From Paenibacillus algicola (GTDB taxonomy: Bacteria > Bacillota > Bacilli > Paenibacillales > Paenibacillaceae), in the NCBI RefSeq assembly GCF_005577435.1, contig NZ_CP040396.1:2794501-2858500 (forward strand): a stretch of DNA of 64,000 bases, in the 5' to 3' direction. Position 1 is the first letter of the stretch. Each line of letters begins with the position of its first letter. The translations under genes were made by a program, and so were the position numbers. The notes beneath the pieces were generated by a model. It was not told the origin of the DNA. It made no database searches and worked only from the letters and a program-made list of their open reading frames with translations. Below are positions 54,601-62,858 of the stretch, piece by piece.

Positions 54601-57204
54601 TTCCAGCATGGTTCTGCGTTCCGGCGCGCTGCGTCTAAGAGACGGCAATACGTATCCTTCCACTCCTTGCTTCTGTAAGCATTCTTTAATAGAGCTTCCC
54701 AGCACAGGGTGAGGACCGACCTCAAGAAACAATCGATATCCGTCTTCCAGAATATCCTGAACAGCAGAAGCAAAATAAACGGGCTCACGTACATTTCGCC
54801 ACCAGTACTCGGCATCCAGATCGCTACCTGCTACTTTATGCCCCGTTGCGGTACTGTATAAAGGAACGCTTTCAGGCCGCAGCTCCAGATCATGCAGCAC
54901 ATCCATAAGCTCTGTCTGCAGCGGGTCCATATAGTGACTATGGTAAGGAACATTGACTTGCAGATATTTGCAAAAAACACCTTCAGCTTCAAGCTCCTCA
55001 GTCAACGGCTGCAGCATCGTGGGGTCGCCTACGAGCGTTACTGAACCCGGGCTATTGATCGCAGCAATGGATACCGATTGAGAAATGCCTTGAATTCGGG
55101 ATCTGGCCTGCTGAAGCGGAAGGCCGACCGCCACAAGCCGACCTTGTCCTGTAGTCGTTTGCTGTAAAGAGCTGCGGTGATAGATAACCCGGACTGCTTC
55201 TTCAAGACTCATTGCACCTGCAGCATAAGCTGCCGCAACTTCACCGGCACTGTGTCCCACAATAGCTGCTGGCTCAATGCCCCATGAGCGCCACAGCGCT
55301 GTAAGGCCGATCTGCACGGCAAAGTTGGCAGGCTGGGCTACCTCGGTATCCTGCATCCGTGAATCCTGTTCCTCCGCCAGCATGGCATCCTGCAGTGACC
55401 AGCCGGAATAGGACCTAAAGATGTCATCAATATGGATGACTGCTTCCCGGAATATGGATTCCTGTTCAAAAAGCTGGCGTCCCATAGCCCACCACTGCGG
55501 CCCCATCCCCGTATATACAAATACAATACGCGGAAGGGATGCTGCGGATCCGTCTCGATTTAAGCTGGAGGCTGAGGCCGCAAGCGGGAACTCTTCGGAC
55601 TGCAAATCGTTCAGCTTTGCAATACATTCTTCCGTAGAGCTTGAAACGATAGCTGTTCTGCAGCTATGGTGTTCACGACGCAGCGCCAGTCCGTAGCCCA
55701 GCTGTTTCACAGAGGCCGGGGACTCTTGGTCTCGGACGCTGTCAAGGAGATGACTGGCATACGCTTGAAGCGCTGTATCACTCCGCGCCGATAACGGGAT
55801 CAGATAATCCTCAGTAACCTCTCCCTGATTCTGTACAAGGCTTGAGCACAGTGAGGATGCCTCCGGCGCCTCCTGTAATATGACATGGGCGTTCGTTCCG
55901 CCAAATCCAAAGGAATTGACACCAGCAATTCGCGGTCCTTCTGACTCTGGCCACGGAGTAAGCTCTTGTGGAATACGAAGCCTGAGCCTGTCAAATTCAA
56001 TATCCGGGTTTCCCTCCCGCAAATGAAGATGCTGCGGAATTTGTCGGTGCTTCAGGCACAGCACAGTTTTGATGAACCCCGCAATACCGGCAGCTGCCTC
56101 CGTGTGGCCAATGTTTGTTTTGACAGAGCCTATGTAGCAGACATTTCCTTCACTTCGGCCCTCGGATAAAACAGAACCCAGTGCATTTGCCTCAATCGGG
56201 TCGCCAACAGGGGTGCCTGTGCCATGAGCCTCTACATACTGTACATTACATGGAGCAATGTTCGCCTCCCTGTATACATCTTGCATGAGCTGTCGCTGAG
56301 ACTCCCCGCGTGGAACGGTAATGCCAGAACTGTGACCGTCCTGGTTTACACCGGTTCCTTGAATAAGTGCATGAATGGGATCTCCGTCCTTCAAAGCCTG
56401 CGTCAAGGGCTTCAGCAGGATGACTCCGGCTCCTTCGCCTCGCACATAACCATTAGCTCTGGAGTCGAACGCTTTGGAGCGACCGTCCGGTGAAAGCATC
56501 CCCGCCTTGGATTCGGCAATAAAATAATCTGGCTTTAGCATTACGTTCACGCCGCCTGCAAGAGCCTGCAAGCTCTCACCGCTCCAGATGCTTTGGCAGG
56601 CCAGGTGAACAGCAACTAGCGATGAGGAACAGGCCGTATCTAAAGAAATGCTCGGCCCCCGAAAGTCGAAGAAGTAAGAAATCCGGTTCGCGAGCAGTGT
56701 CATCATCGCTCCTGTAGCTGTGTGGGAGTCAACCAGATGCCGATTGCTCTCTGCAAATTGAAGCAGCTTATAGTCCAGCGTAAAGCCTCCCATAAAGACT
56801 CCGGTCTTCGTCCCCTTCAATCGTTCAGCCACTTGTCCGCCGTTTTCCAGCGCCTCCCAGCAAACCTCCAGCAGCAGCCGCTGCTGTGGATCCATCAACG
56901 ATGCCTCACGAGGTGAAATCCCGAAAAAAGCCGCATCAAATTGATCAATCTGCTCTAAAAACCCACCCCATTGCGTGTTCGTCTTTCCAGCCTTTGACCG
57001 ATCAGGATCATAATAGCTGGAAATATTCCAGCGATCTTCAGGGATCTCGCCAATGCCATCCACCCCTTGGCACAGCATGCTCCAAAAGTCCTCAAGATTA
57101 CGCGCACCACCGGGAAAACGGCAGCCCATGCCAATCACTGCGATCGGCTCTCTGACTTCACTGCTGTCACCGCTGCTCATCCTCTGACCGACTTCTACCA
57201 TCAT
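51616..57204 (-). CDS. Type I polyketide synthase module: KS-AT-DH-KR-ACP
   Basis: An 1862-residue single module. KS: DTACSSSL (active Cys near 188), EAHGTGTPVGDP, KTNIGHTEAAAG. AT: GHSAGE near 650, with a VPYHSHYM motif in the substrate-choice region, not clearly HAFH or YASH. DH: HRIQNAIVFPGA near 953, where the usual Gly of HxxxGxxxxP is Asn; the second motif LDVCFQ is present. KR: GGLGGLG near 1456 and SNYSAGNAF; there is no LDD. ACP: GLDSMM near 1778. No loading domain and no enoylreductase. It should extend an acyl starter by one unit and reduce it to an enoyl or hydroxyl product, passed to the NRPS. It begins 18 bases after the reductase/epimerase gene. Confidence 0.92.
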   Translation of the reverse strand: MMVEVGQRMSSGDSSEVREPIAVIGMGCRFPGGARNLEDFWSMLCQGVDGIGEIPEDRWNISSYYDPDRSKAGKTNTQWGGFLEQIDQFDAAFFGISPREASLMDPQQRLLLEVCWEALENGGQVAERLKGTKTGVFMGGFTLDYKLLQFAESNRHLVDSHTATGAMMTLLANRISYFFDFRGPSISLDTACSSSLVAVHLACQSIWSGESLQALAGGVNVMLKPDYFIAESKAGMLSPDGRSKAFDSRANGYVRGEGAGVILLKPLTQALKDGDPIHALIQGTGVNQDGHSSGITVPRGESQRQLMQDVYREANIAPCNVQYVEAHGTGTPVGDPIEANALGSVLSEGRSEGNVCYIGSVKTNIGHTEAAAGIAGFIKTVLCLKHRQIPQHLHLREGNPDIEFDRLRLRIPQELTPWPESEGPRIAGVNSFGFGGTNAHVILQEAPEASSLCSSLVQNQGEVTEDYLIPLSARSDTALQAYASHLLDSVRDQESPASVKQLGYGLALRREHHSCRTAIVSSSTEECIAKLNDLQSEEFPLAASASSLNRDGSAASLPRIVFVYTGMGPQWWAMGRQLFEQESIFREAVIHIDDIFRSYSGWSLQDAMLAEEQDSRMQDTEVAQPANFAVQIGLTALWRSWGIEPAAIVGHSAGEVAAAYAAGAMSLEEAVRVIYHRSSLQQTTTGQGRLVAVGLPLQQARSRIQGISQSVSIAAINSPGSVTLVGDPTMLQPLTEELEAEGVFCKYLQVNVPYHSHYMDPLQTELMDVLHDLELRPESVPLYSTATGHKVAGSDLDAEYWWRNVREPVYFASAVQDILEDGYRLFLEVGPHPVLGSSIKECLQKQGVEGYVLPSLRRSAPERRTMLESLGLLYAHGCHVRWDVLYPDQVPFIPFPSYPWQRERHWQESAASIQDRIEKEVHPLLGRRIPSPDPTWEVELDLWRLSYLNDHRIQNAIVFPGAGYVEMGMAAMREWYGKAAHALYTEHISFVKALFIDNKSTVKLRIIVDPQASSFSIYSNPQNSEWTLHAEGKVRPFQGKRDAERLHITDLQQRCRKEVDSDVCYEHFKTMGLEYGKSFQGIRQLWQGEGEALASVNVPLDISSDLTSYRIHPAVLDVCFQVMAAALPISTQSSSVYMPVRVGEGFVFGDLTPTMWIYAKITQQNEQGLEGDIQLLDEAGHVILEIRGCHAVSLRDEQEPASKKQSHYELRWELQQRDNDITPLSANTGRWIVLQDRQGAADKLVAELEQRGHSCIRVYSDPDMRYRSDLALGRYWVNPLNPNDFSSLLQDIMDADDADLAGIVHLWSLDAASAGSLDLEGLQKAQDEGVLATMHLVQAMSNRIWRKKPKLWLVTRNCQAVQNHGQPLEIAQSMIWGLARTIGHQEHMDMWGGIVDLEDVDDAGRLADELLSSDGEDQIAFRGGERYILRLKDQAESPYQVPAALRADSSYLITGGLGGLGLLIARWMVERGARRLILLGRESLPPRSRWSDPIDNHTLAHRIKAVQELERMGASVHVAGFDIADEKELARFVADYEREHWPAIRGIVHTAGVAQPQLLIQMDQQQFRNVLRPKVMGAWNLHSQFADKPLDFFVLFSSIASVVVSPGQSNYSAGNAFLDAVAHYRQRLGLPALSINWGPWGEVGMATQLDLITFFSHRGLYPMSNEQGLKAMEILLGQQSVQATVVAADWPVVAEKNFPMGIAPIMLEQLVVQQGDTQAQQGPSNHSVDILSQLQRLPDMEARKHLLEQYITEVASSILRIQSSQLLPDHPIHAWGLDSMMAIEMKNVIESRLGTTVAVVELLKGSSVAQLVALLLPQLPVPGEKNDSDEVQALLSEAESLSLEEVEALLQEAAAGRGNEHA

Positions 57205-57222
57205 TTTTCACCCCTAGATATA

Positions 57223-58179
57223 TTATCTTGCTCCTGCAACAACGTTTGTGAGCTTAAACCAATTCATGGTCTCGAGGACAGCCTGATGGTGAGGGGTCGT
57301 TAATTTGCCGAAAGCACGTTCATACTTGCTGCTGTCCACGACGAAGGGGTGCTCATACAAATAAAGCATCTCCTTTAGCTCCCTCATGTTGGCATTAAAC
57401 AGTGACATCATCGACACAAAGGCCTTAGGTGCCACTCGAAATTTTGGCTGCTGATCTGCTGACTTGTAGGCCATCGTTATTAACTCCCGGGTTGTGATCA
57501 CTTCTGCGGAGGGCACATGCCAGATTTGGCCGAGTGCCTCCTCACGTTCGCCCAACGTCACGAGTCCTCTTGCGAAGTCACGGATATAAATATAGGTATG
57601 GGGGGTGTCGATGTCTCCGAGCACCTCTGCCGGCTTGCCTTCAAGTGCGGCCCTAAAAACACGCTCTCCCAATGCAGAATCCAGCACACCTGGACCGTAA
57701 AAGTCGGAGCCGCGGCCAATGACGGCTCGAACCACACCCTCGCGGTGCGCGGCCATTAATCGGTCTGACATCTGAGCTCTTGTTCTGCCTTTGCGCCCTG
57801 TCGCAGCATTCGGTAAATTTTCCGTCAATGGCTCGCGCTTCACTCCGTACATGTACAAATTATCGCCATATACCAATTTGGCTTGTTCTGCCGCCGCTGC
57901 TCCGATTATGCCTTCCATAATAGGCGGAAACTTTTCCGGCCATTCTGTATAAGGAGCTTTGGCACAATGGTAGATAACGGATGCCCCTCTGCAGGCTTGA
58001 GAAATACTTACCGCGTTAGTGGCATCACCCTTGACGACCTGCACGCCATCAAGCACCGTCGCCTGCCCGCTCCGGTTAACCATGCGAACGACATGTCCCC
58101 GATGCAGTAATTCCTCCATCACAGCTAAACCTAGCGGTCCCGTACCGACAACGACATGAAGCTCATGACTCTTCGACAT
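57223..58179 (-). CDS. NAD-dependent epimerase/dehydratase-family protein, first gene of the PKS-NRPS operon
   Basis: A 318-residue extended SDR. The nucleotide-binding start is VVVGTGPLGLAVMEELLHRGH, followed by VQVVKGDATN. The active-site region is KLVYGDNLYMYG, where YGDNLYMYG replaces the usual YxxxK, so the catalytic Tyr/Lys pair is not in canonical form. The C-terminal part has HTYIYIRDFARGLVTLG and WHVPSAEVITTREL. Members act as sugar epimerases or hydroxysteroid-like reductases; here it may tailor the starter or product. AAAGGGG precedes the ATG. It leads the operon, under the promoter at 58224-58252. Confidence 0.82.
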   Translation of the reverse strand: MSKSHELHVVVGTGPLGLAVMEELLHRGHVVRMVNRSGQATVLDGVQVVKGDATNAVSISQACRGASVIYHCAKAPYTEWPEKFPPIMEGIIGAAAAEQAKLVYGDNLYMYGVKREPLTENLPNAATGRKGRTRAQMSDRLMAAHREGVVRAVIGRGSDFYGPGVLDSALGERVFRAALEGKPAEVLGDIDTPHTYIYIRDFARGLVTLGEREEALGQIWHVPSAEVITTRELITMAYKSADQQPKFRVAPKAFVSMMSLFNANMRELKEMLYLYEHPFVVDSSKYERAFGKLTTPHHQAVLETMNWFKLTNVVAGAR

Positions 58180-58223
58180 ACACTTCCCCTTTCTGGCATT
58201 TTTTTGTATAAATAGTCACTTCC

Positions 58224-58252
58224 ATTATATGCAACAAAGTGTACTTGAGTAA
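58224..58252 (-). promoter_or_regulatory. Candidate promoter of the PKS-NRPS operon
   Basis: On the minus strand a perfect TATAAT (58224-58229) lies 17 bases from a weak TTACTC -35 box (58247-58252). It is 45 bases before the first gene. The intergenic region 58180-58424 is strongly AT-rich. Confidence 0.45.
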
Positions 58253-58358
58253 ATATATTTATCTTTGTAAATTTTATTAAAAAAGTTTGGTTTTTATGTA
58301 AAATGGAGCAAATCAAACTCTACATAATCAACTGCATAATCAATCACAATTGGTCATC

Positions 58359-58405
58359 TTGACACTTTAGTTAATTTGAGTTAAGTTATTAACATGAGTT
58401 AACTA
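58359..58405 (+). promoter_or_regulatory. tetR promoter with overlapping inverted-repeat operator
   Basis: TTGACA at 58359-58364 is 17 bases from TAAGTT. Overlapping it, TAGTTAA (58368-58374) and TTAACTA (58399-58405) form the arms of a 38-bp imperfect palindrome whose centre, GTTAAGTTATTAAC, is also self-complementary. It fits a TetR-family autoregulation site. A separate direct repeat, CATAATCAA at 58323-58331 and 58335-58343, lies just upstream. Confidence 0.6.
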
Positions 58406-58424
58406 AAAGAGGTGGTCATCCCAG

Positions 58425-59066
58425 ATGCTTACAGATACGTCGTTAAGAGAAATCAAGAAGGCCCGTACGAAGATTGCATTGTATGAGGCTAGTCTGTCGT
58501 TGATGGAAGACAAAATGTTTCACGAGGTGATGGTGGAGGATATTTGCAGAAAGGCAGAAGTGTCACGAGTTACGTTTTTTAAATTTTACCCTAAAAAAGA
58601 AGACGTGCTTGTCTATTTCATGCGTGTTTGGCTGACCGGACGTATCATTGAGATCCAGCGGGATCATAGACGCGGCTTCGCTTCCATCCGCTATCTTCTG
58701 CAGAAGGTCGCCGAGCAGTCCCATCACATGCCGGGTATTTTGCCGAGCTTGATTTCTTTTCTGGCAGAAATGAAGATGCATCCTCACTTGCAGGAATTAA
58801 GTCAGGCTGAGATCAAGCTGTTGTTTCCCGGCAATGAAGAAATTGGAAGTGCAACACCGGATCTGTACCGGTTCTTTCTGCGCAGCATGAACGAGGCTCA
58901 AGAAGAAGGTACTCTAAGGCAGGATGTATCGGCAGAAGATGCGGTCAAGATTCTTTTCACTATATTTTATGGGTCTTATTTGACCGCTCAGCAGTATGCT
59001 TCCGCAGATGTTATCGGCTTCTACGAAATTCATCTCCGGCTTCTCGAACATTCATCAGAGGAGTGA
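58425..59066 (+). CDS. TetR/AcrR-family regulator
   Basis: A 213-residue regulator. The N-terminal helix-turn-helix is MVEDICRKAEVSRVTFFKFYPKKEDVL (about 35-60), the TetR pattern with TFFKFYPKKEDVL in place of the common TFYxHFxxKExLL. The C-terminal ligand domain is not family-specific. It is divergent from the PKS-NRPS operon and shares a 245-bp region carrying a palindrome over its own promoter, so it probably represses itself and may control the cluster. The ATG has AGAGGTGG nine bases upstream. It is followed after 4 bases by the DUF4188 gene, forming a two-gene operon. Confidence 0.85.
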   Translation: MLTDTSLREIKKARTKIALYEASLSLMEDKMFHEVMVEDICRKAEVSRVTFFKFYPKKEDVLVYFMRVWLTGRIIEIQRDHRRGFASIRYLLQKVAEQSHHMPGILPSLISFLAEMKMHPHLQELSQAEIKLLFPGNEEIGSATPDLYRFFLRSMNEAQEEGTLRQDVSAEDAVKILFTIFYGSYLTAQQYASADVIGFYEIHLRLLEHSSEE

Positions 59067-59070
59067 GAAT

Positions 59071-59544
59071 ATGGGAACCATTTATCCCGGACGGTTTACA
59101 GCACAGATTGAAGGCCCTTTTGTGGTTTTTATTATTGGAGTGCGGATTAACAAAGCATGGGCTATTCATAAGTGGCTGCCCGTTACACTTGCAATGAGCC
59201 CCATGCTACAGGAGCTGTACCGCAATAAAAGCCTCGGCTTCCTGCACGCGTCTTATTACATGTCTTGGCGGGAAGTGATGCTTGTTCAGTATTGGCGGTC
59301 GTTCGAACAGCTGGAGCATTATGCCCGGAACGGTGCATCTCATCTCAAGGCATGGAGAAATTTCAACCTTAAGGTAGGAGCCAGTGATACGGTCGGCATC
59401 TACCATGAAACGTATCTTGTGGACAATGGCTCCTACGAAACGATGTATAGTAACATGCCTGTATACGGGCTGGCAAGAGCGGGCAGCCATGAGCCGATGA
59501 CTCCGAATAAGGATTCTGCCAGACAGCGCCTGAAGCGGACATAG
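59071..59544 (+). CDS. DUF4188-family protein (putative monooxygenase-like)
   Basis: A 157-residue protein with the DUF4188 pattern: IYPGRFTAQIEGPFVVFIIGVRIN at the start, then MLQELYRNKSLGFLHASYY, VQYWRSFEQLEHYAR and GIYHETYLV. Members show ferredoxin-like alpha/beta barrel features seen in small monooxygenases and heme-binding dehydratases, but no activity is established that I know of. The ATG at 59071 follows GAGGAG. The longer frame from 58996 overlaps the TetR gene and was rejected. Cotranscription with the TetR regulator suggests it deals with the signal or compound that the regulator senses, perhaps the cluster product. Confidence 0.78.
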   Translation: MGTIYPGRFTAQIEGPFVVFIIGVRINKAWAIHKWLPVTLAMSPMLQELYRNKSLGFLHASYYMSWREVMLVQYWRSFEQLEHYARNGASHLKAWRNFNLKVGASDTVGIYHETYLVDNGSYETMYSNMPVYGLARAGSHEPMTPNKDSARQRLKRT

Positions 59545-59573
59545 CCTGCTCATCCCCCTGCTGCAGGAATGCC

Positions 59574-60431
59574 TCACACTCTCGGCAGCTCGTATTCCAC
59601 GCCAACCTGTTCACAGCTCCATTCCCACAAACGCACCGCATCCTGCTTGTTTCTGGCTTTGGATATCAGCTGCTGAGGTTTCTTCTGGTAGAAATATTGT
59701 CCTGACACCTCTCTAAGCTCGGGAGCGAGCGAGAGATACATTGCCGTTTCTGCTCCCTGCTCTGCCGTGAGAAAAAAAGGCTTCAACAGCTTCATCACAG
59801 TCTTTCCGAATCCCGTTTCACGATTGACCCCCATCTGTGTCGCTACGGCGCCGGGGTGAACGCAATTCGCGGTCACCCGGCTGCCCTGCAGTCGGTCGGC
59901 CAGCTCTTTGGTGAATAAAACATTCGCCAGCTTGGATTGGGCATACGCCTTGATTGGATGATATCTTCGGGTCATAAATGGATCGTCAAAACGGATGTTC
60001 CCCGCCTTATATGCACCCGAGGCTACTGTAACCACCCGCCCCTGCTCTGCTGCCAGCAGCGATTTCAGGAGCAAATGCGTCAACAGAAAATGCCCTAGGT
60101 GGTTCACCCCAAGATCCATCTCGAATCCTTGAGCCGTTTCCTTCCGGCGGGTCATTACTACGCCAGCATTATTGAGCAGCACATCCAGCACGTGATATTT
60201 CTCCTGGAACTGCGCAGCAAAAGCGCGGATGCTGTTCAGATCCGCCAGATCACACAGCATCAGCTCCAGATCATTCGATCCGCTTCGCTCCTTCGCTTCT
60301 TTCAGCGCGGATTGTCCCCTCTCCAGACTGCGGCATGCCATAATTACTTTAACGCCCTTCCTTGCCAGCTCTACCGACGACGCCAAGCCCATACCTGAAT
60401 TGGCGCCTGTAATGATCGCGATTTTTTGCAA
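59574..60431 (-). CDS. Short-chain dehydrogenase (retinol-dehydrogenase-like SDR)
   Basis: A 285-residue SDR. TGANSGMG binds the cofactor, NNAGVV is present, and the active-site run is VASGAYKAG with YAQSKLAN holding Tyr and Lys. After the core, HPGAVATQMG fits the subgroup resembling animal retinol dehydrogenases and protochlorophyllide reductase-like SDRs. The substrate is unknown. The start is the TTG at 60431, with AAGGGAG eight bases upstream. It is convergent with the DUF4188 gene, with only 29 bases between the stops. It might belong to the natural-product region, but it has its own orientation and promoter. Confidence 0.85.
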   Translation of the reverse strand: MQKIAIITGANSGMGLASSVELARKGVKVIMACRSLERGQSALKEAKERSGSNDLELMLCDLADLNSIRAFAAQFQEKYHVLDVLLNNAGVVMTRRKETAQGFEMDLGVNHLGHFLLTHLLLKSLLAAEQGRVVTVASGAYKAGNIRFDDPFMTRRYHPIKAYAQSKLANVLFTKELADRLQGSRVTANCVHPGAVATQMGVNRETGFGKTVMKLLKPFFLTAEQGAETAMYLSLAPELREVSGQYFYQKKPQQLISKARNKQDAVRLWEWSCEQVGVEYELPRV

Positions 60432-60474
60432 GCATCTCACTCCCTTATGTTAGATGTGTATCTAGCCAGTCCTA

Positions 60475-60975
60475 TCATGATTCAATGTCTGCCTGCTTCA
60501 ATACCCGGTCCTGCACCTCGAAGCGCGCATATTCTCGAGAAATTCTGGAAGGTAAATGCGTCAAATCCACCTCTCTTCGGGTAAACGTCCGATCCAGCAC
60601 TACGTTCCCCTTCTGTACAAGCACCAAGTTATTGAAGGATTCATCATCAAGCGGATGTTGTCCCAAGGAGCTCTTATCCACAACATAATAGCCCAGATAG
60701 GAAGAGGTTGTCCATGAAGTGCCCACAAGCTCCTCCATCTGCTGCTTGGACGTATATGGAGGAAAGACATACAGTGTATCCCACTCCAATGCAACAAGCT
60801 CGGACATGTTGAACGTATCTCCTTGATCTACAGCGGTCAATAGCGCTTGGTCGAATTGTTTGGCATTAGGCTGAAACACCTTCATAGTTACGTATTCATA
60901 AAAGCTTAAACTAACAATCACCAGGAACACTGCCAGAAGTGCCCAGACTATCTTTTTGGGTCGTGTGTTGAACAT
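60475..60975 (-). CDS. Membrane-anchored hypothetical protein
   Basis: A 166-residue protein. A basic start (MFNTRPKK) and one hydrophobic helix (about 9-28) anchor it, leaving an extracellular domain of about 135 residues. A notable stretch is ALEWDTLYVFPPYTSKQQMEEL, followed by SYLGYYVVDKSS and NVVLDRTFTRREVDL. I have seen this WDxLYVFxPY pattern in uncharacterised Firmicute lipoproteins and anchored proteins but cannot assign a function. GGGGGAG precedes the ATG. Its stop is 43 bases upstream of the SDR start on the same strand, so the two may share a transcript. Confidence 0.65.
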   Translation of the reverse strand: MFNTRPKKIVWALLAVFLVIVSLSFYEYVTMKVFQPNAKQFDQALLTAVDQGDTFNMSELVALEWDTLYVFPPYTSKQQMEELVGTSWTTSSYLGYYVVDKSSLGQHPLDDESFNNLVLVQKGNVVLDRTFTRREVDLTHLPSRISREYARFEVQDRVLKQADIES

Positions 60976-61044
60976 GCATGTTCACTCCCCCTGAAGCTAT
61001 GATAGGAATCATCCTAAATTCTAACCCACTTTGTCATGATATAC

Positions 61045-61109
61045 AAAAAAAGACCATTCCAGGGAAGATAAGCCAAGCAAGCTCAGGCTTCTTCCCATCG
61101 AATGATCTC
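61045..61109 (-). terminator. Terminator of the BCCT transporter gene
   Basis: A long interrupted stem on the minus strand (AGATCATTC...GGGAAGA...AGCC with GGCT...TCTTCCC...GAATGGTCT) runs straight into seven T. It begins 12 bases after the transporter stop. Confidence 0.85.
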
Positions 61110-61120
61110 TTGATGCTCTA

Positions 61121-62662
61121 TTAGGCTTGTCCGTTCTCTTCTGCTTCCATCATCCGGCGCAGCTTCTGCTGTATACGCTTCTCTTTACGCCTCCGCTCCT
61201 TGTCCTCCATTTGCAGGGCTCGCAGGAGGGAGAAGCACATCCCGATCAAGACGAGCGCAAACGGAAGCGCGGCCACAATAGAGGCGGTCTGCAGACCGCT
61301 TAGCCCGCCGCTTAGCAGCAGCACGATCGCAATGAAGGACTGCAGGATGCCCCAGGTCATTTTTACCTTCAGCGTCGGATTCAAGGTTCCGTCCGAGGTC
61401 AGCATTCCAAGCACAAAGGTCGCGGAATCTGCCGAGGTAATGAAGAAGGTCATGATGAGCAGCGTTGCGATAAAGGCAATGACTGCACCGAGGGGCAGAT
61501 GCTCCAGTGTAATGAACAAAGCAGTGGTCGTGTTTTCTTTCACGGCTTGGGCAACGTTCCCAAGATCGAACAATTCCTGATGCAGTCCGGTTCCGCCAAA
61601 CACCGAGAACCAGATGAAGCCGAAGGCACTTGGCACCAGCATCACATAAATAACAAACTCCTTAATCGTGCGGCCTTTGGATACTCTGGCAATAAAGGTG
61701 CCCACAAAGGGTGCCCAGGCGATCCACCATGCCCAGTAGAAGAGCGTCCACATCCCGACCCAGGCTCCCTGCGAGAAGGGGGTCAGCCTCAGGCTCATGA
61801 CAATGATATTCTGGACATAATTTCCGAGCGTCGTCGTGAAGGTGTCGAAGATAAACGCAGTCGGTCCCGCGATCCATACAAACAGCATGAGCAGCACAGC
61901 AATGACCAGATTGGTGTTACTCAAAATCTTGATCCCCTTGTTCAGGCCTGTACTCGCAGAGATCAGGAACAGCACCGTTACGATCAGAATGATGATCACC
62001 TGATTCCGCGTGGAATCGGCCACTCCGAATAGATGATTCAGGCCGCCGTTAATTTGCAGTGCGCCCAGACCCAGCGAGGTCGCAACTCCAAACACGGTAG
62101 CCAGAACGGCGAGAATATCGATCGCTTTGCCGACCCAGCCGTTGACGACACGCTCCCCCAGAAGAGGAATAAACGTGGAGCTGACCAGACCCTTATAATT
62201 CTTGCGGAACTGAAAGTAAGCCAGCGCGAGCGCAATGACTGCATAAATGGCCCACGGATGCAGACCCCAGTGGAAAAAGGAATATCTCATCGCTAAACGG
62301 GCGGCCTCTACCGTCCCTCCAACCGCGCCCTCCGGCGGAGCCAGATAATGAGACAGGGGCTCAGCCACGCCCCAGAATACGAGCCCGATTCCCATCCCGG
62401 CGCTAAATAGCATGGATAGCCAGGACAACGTGGAATATTCCGGTTCGTCGTCATCGTCGCCCAGCCTGATATTGCCGAAGCGGCTGAACGCCAGATACAA
62501 TGCAAATACGAGAAAAAACAAGGTGGCAATCAAATAAAACCAGCCGAAGTTCTGAATCGAGAACCCGTATGCCCGATCGGCTACGCTAGCTAGCTGGTCG
62601 GGAGCAATGGCTCCCCACAATGCAAACAGCACTGCAATAATAATCGTGATGGTAAGTACCAT
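61121..62662 (-). CDS. BCCT-family betaine/choline/carnitine transporter
   Basis: A 513-residue secondary transporter with 12 predicted helices. BCCT landmarks are FSAGMGIGLVFWGVAEP in helix 3 and WTLFYWAWWIAWAPFVG, with FIARVSKGRTIKEF following, in helix 8. The Trp-rich stretch forms the box that holds trimethylammonium compounds. OpuD- and BetL-type members take up glycine betaine with sodium for osmoprotection; the exact solute is not resolved. The C-terminal tail is highly charged (KERRRKEKRIQQKLRR), as in members that sense osmotic state. A TATAAT box lies upstream at 62775-62780 on the minus strand, with no clear -35 box. Single gene. Confidence 0.92.
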   Translation of the reverse strand: MVLTITIIIAVLFALWGAIAPDQLASVADRAYGFSIQNFGWFYLIATLFFLVFALYLAFSRFGNIRLGDDDDEPEYSTLSWLSMLFSAGMGIGLVFWGVAEPLSHYLAPPEGAVGGTVEAARLAMRYSFFHWGLHPWAIYAVIALALAYFQFRKNYKGLVSSTFIPLLGERVVNGWVGKAIDILAVLATVFGVATSLGLGALQINGGLNHLFGVADSTRNQVIIILIVTVLFLISASTGLNKGIKILSNTNLVIAVLLMLFVWIAGPTAFIFDTFTTTLGNYVQNIIVMSLRLTPFSQGAWVGMWTLFYWAWWIAWAPFVGTFIARVSKGRTIKEFVIYVMLVPSAFGFIWFSVFGGTGLHQELFDLGNVAQAVKENTTTALFITLEHLPLGAVIAFIATLLIMTFFITSADSATFVLGMLTSDGTLNPTLKVKMTWGILQSFIAIVLLLSGGLSGLQTASIVAALPFALVLIGMCFSLLRALQMEDKERRRKEKRIQQKLRRMMEAEENGQA

Positions 62663-62796
62663 AGCTGTCCTCCGTTCTTCCCGCTGTCCGTGTTCACAGT
62701 ATGTACAGGGCTCATGCTCTTATTCACCCTTTTTGAAAAAATAAGACACAGTCGGGGTTGTTAACCAGCTATATATTATACCATCTTTTTAGCAAA

Positions 62797-62833
62797 TAAA
62801 AACAGCACCGACTATGATCCCCTCCGGCACTGT
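62797..62833 (-). terminator. Terminator of the AlkD-like gene
   Basis: On the minus strand ACAGTGCCG pairs with CGGTGCTGT through seven Watson-Crick and two G-U pairs, then TTTTTATTT follows. It begins 26 bases after the stop. Confidence 0.7.
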
Positions 62834-62858
62834 CTGAAAAATCTCCATAGCTCATCAG

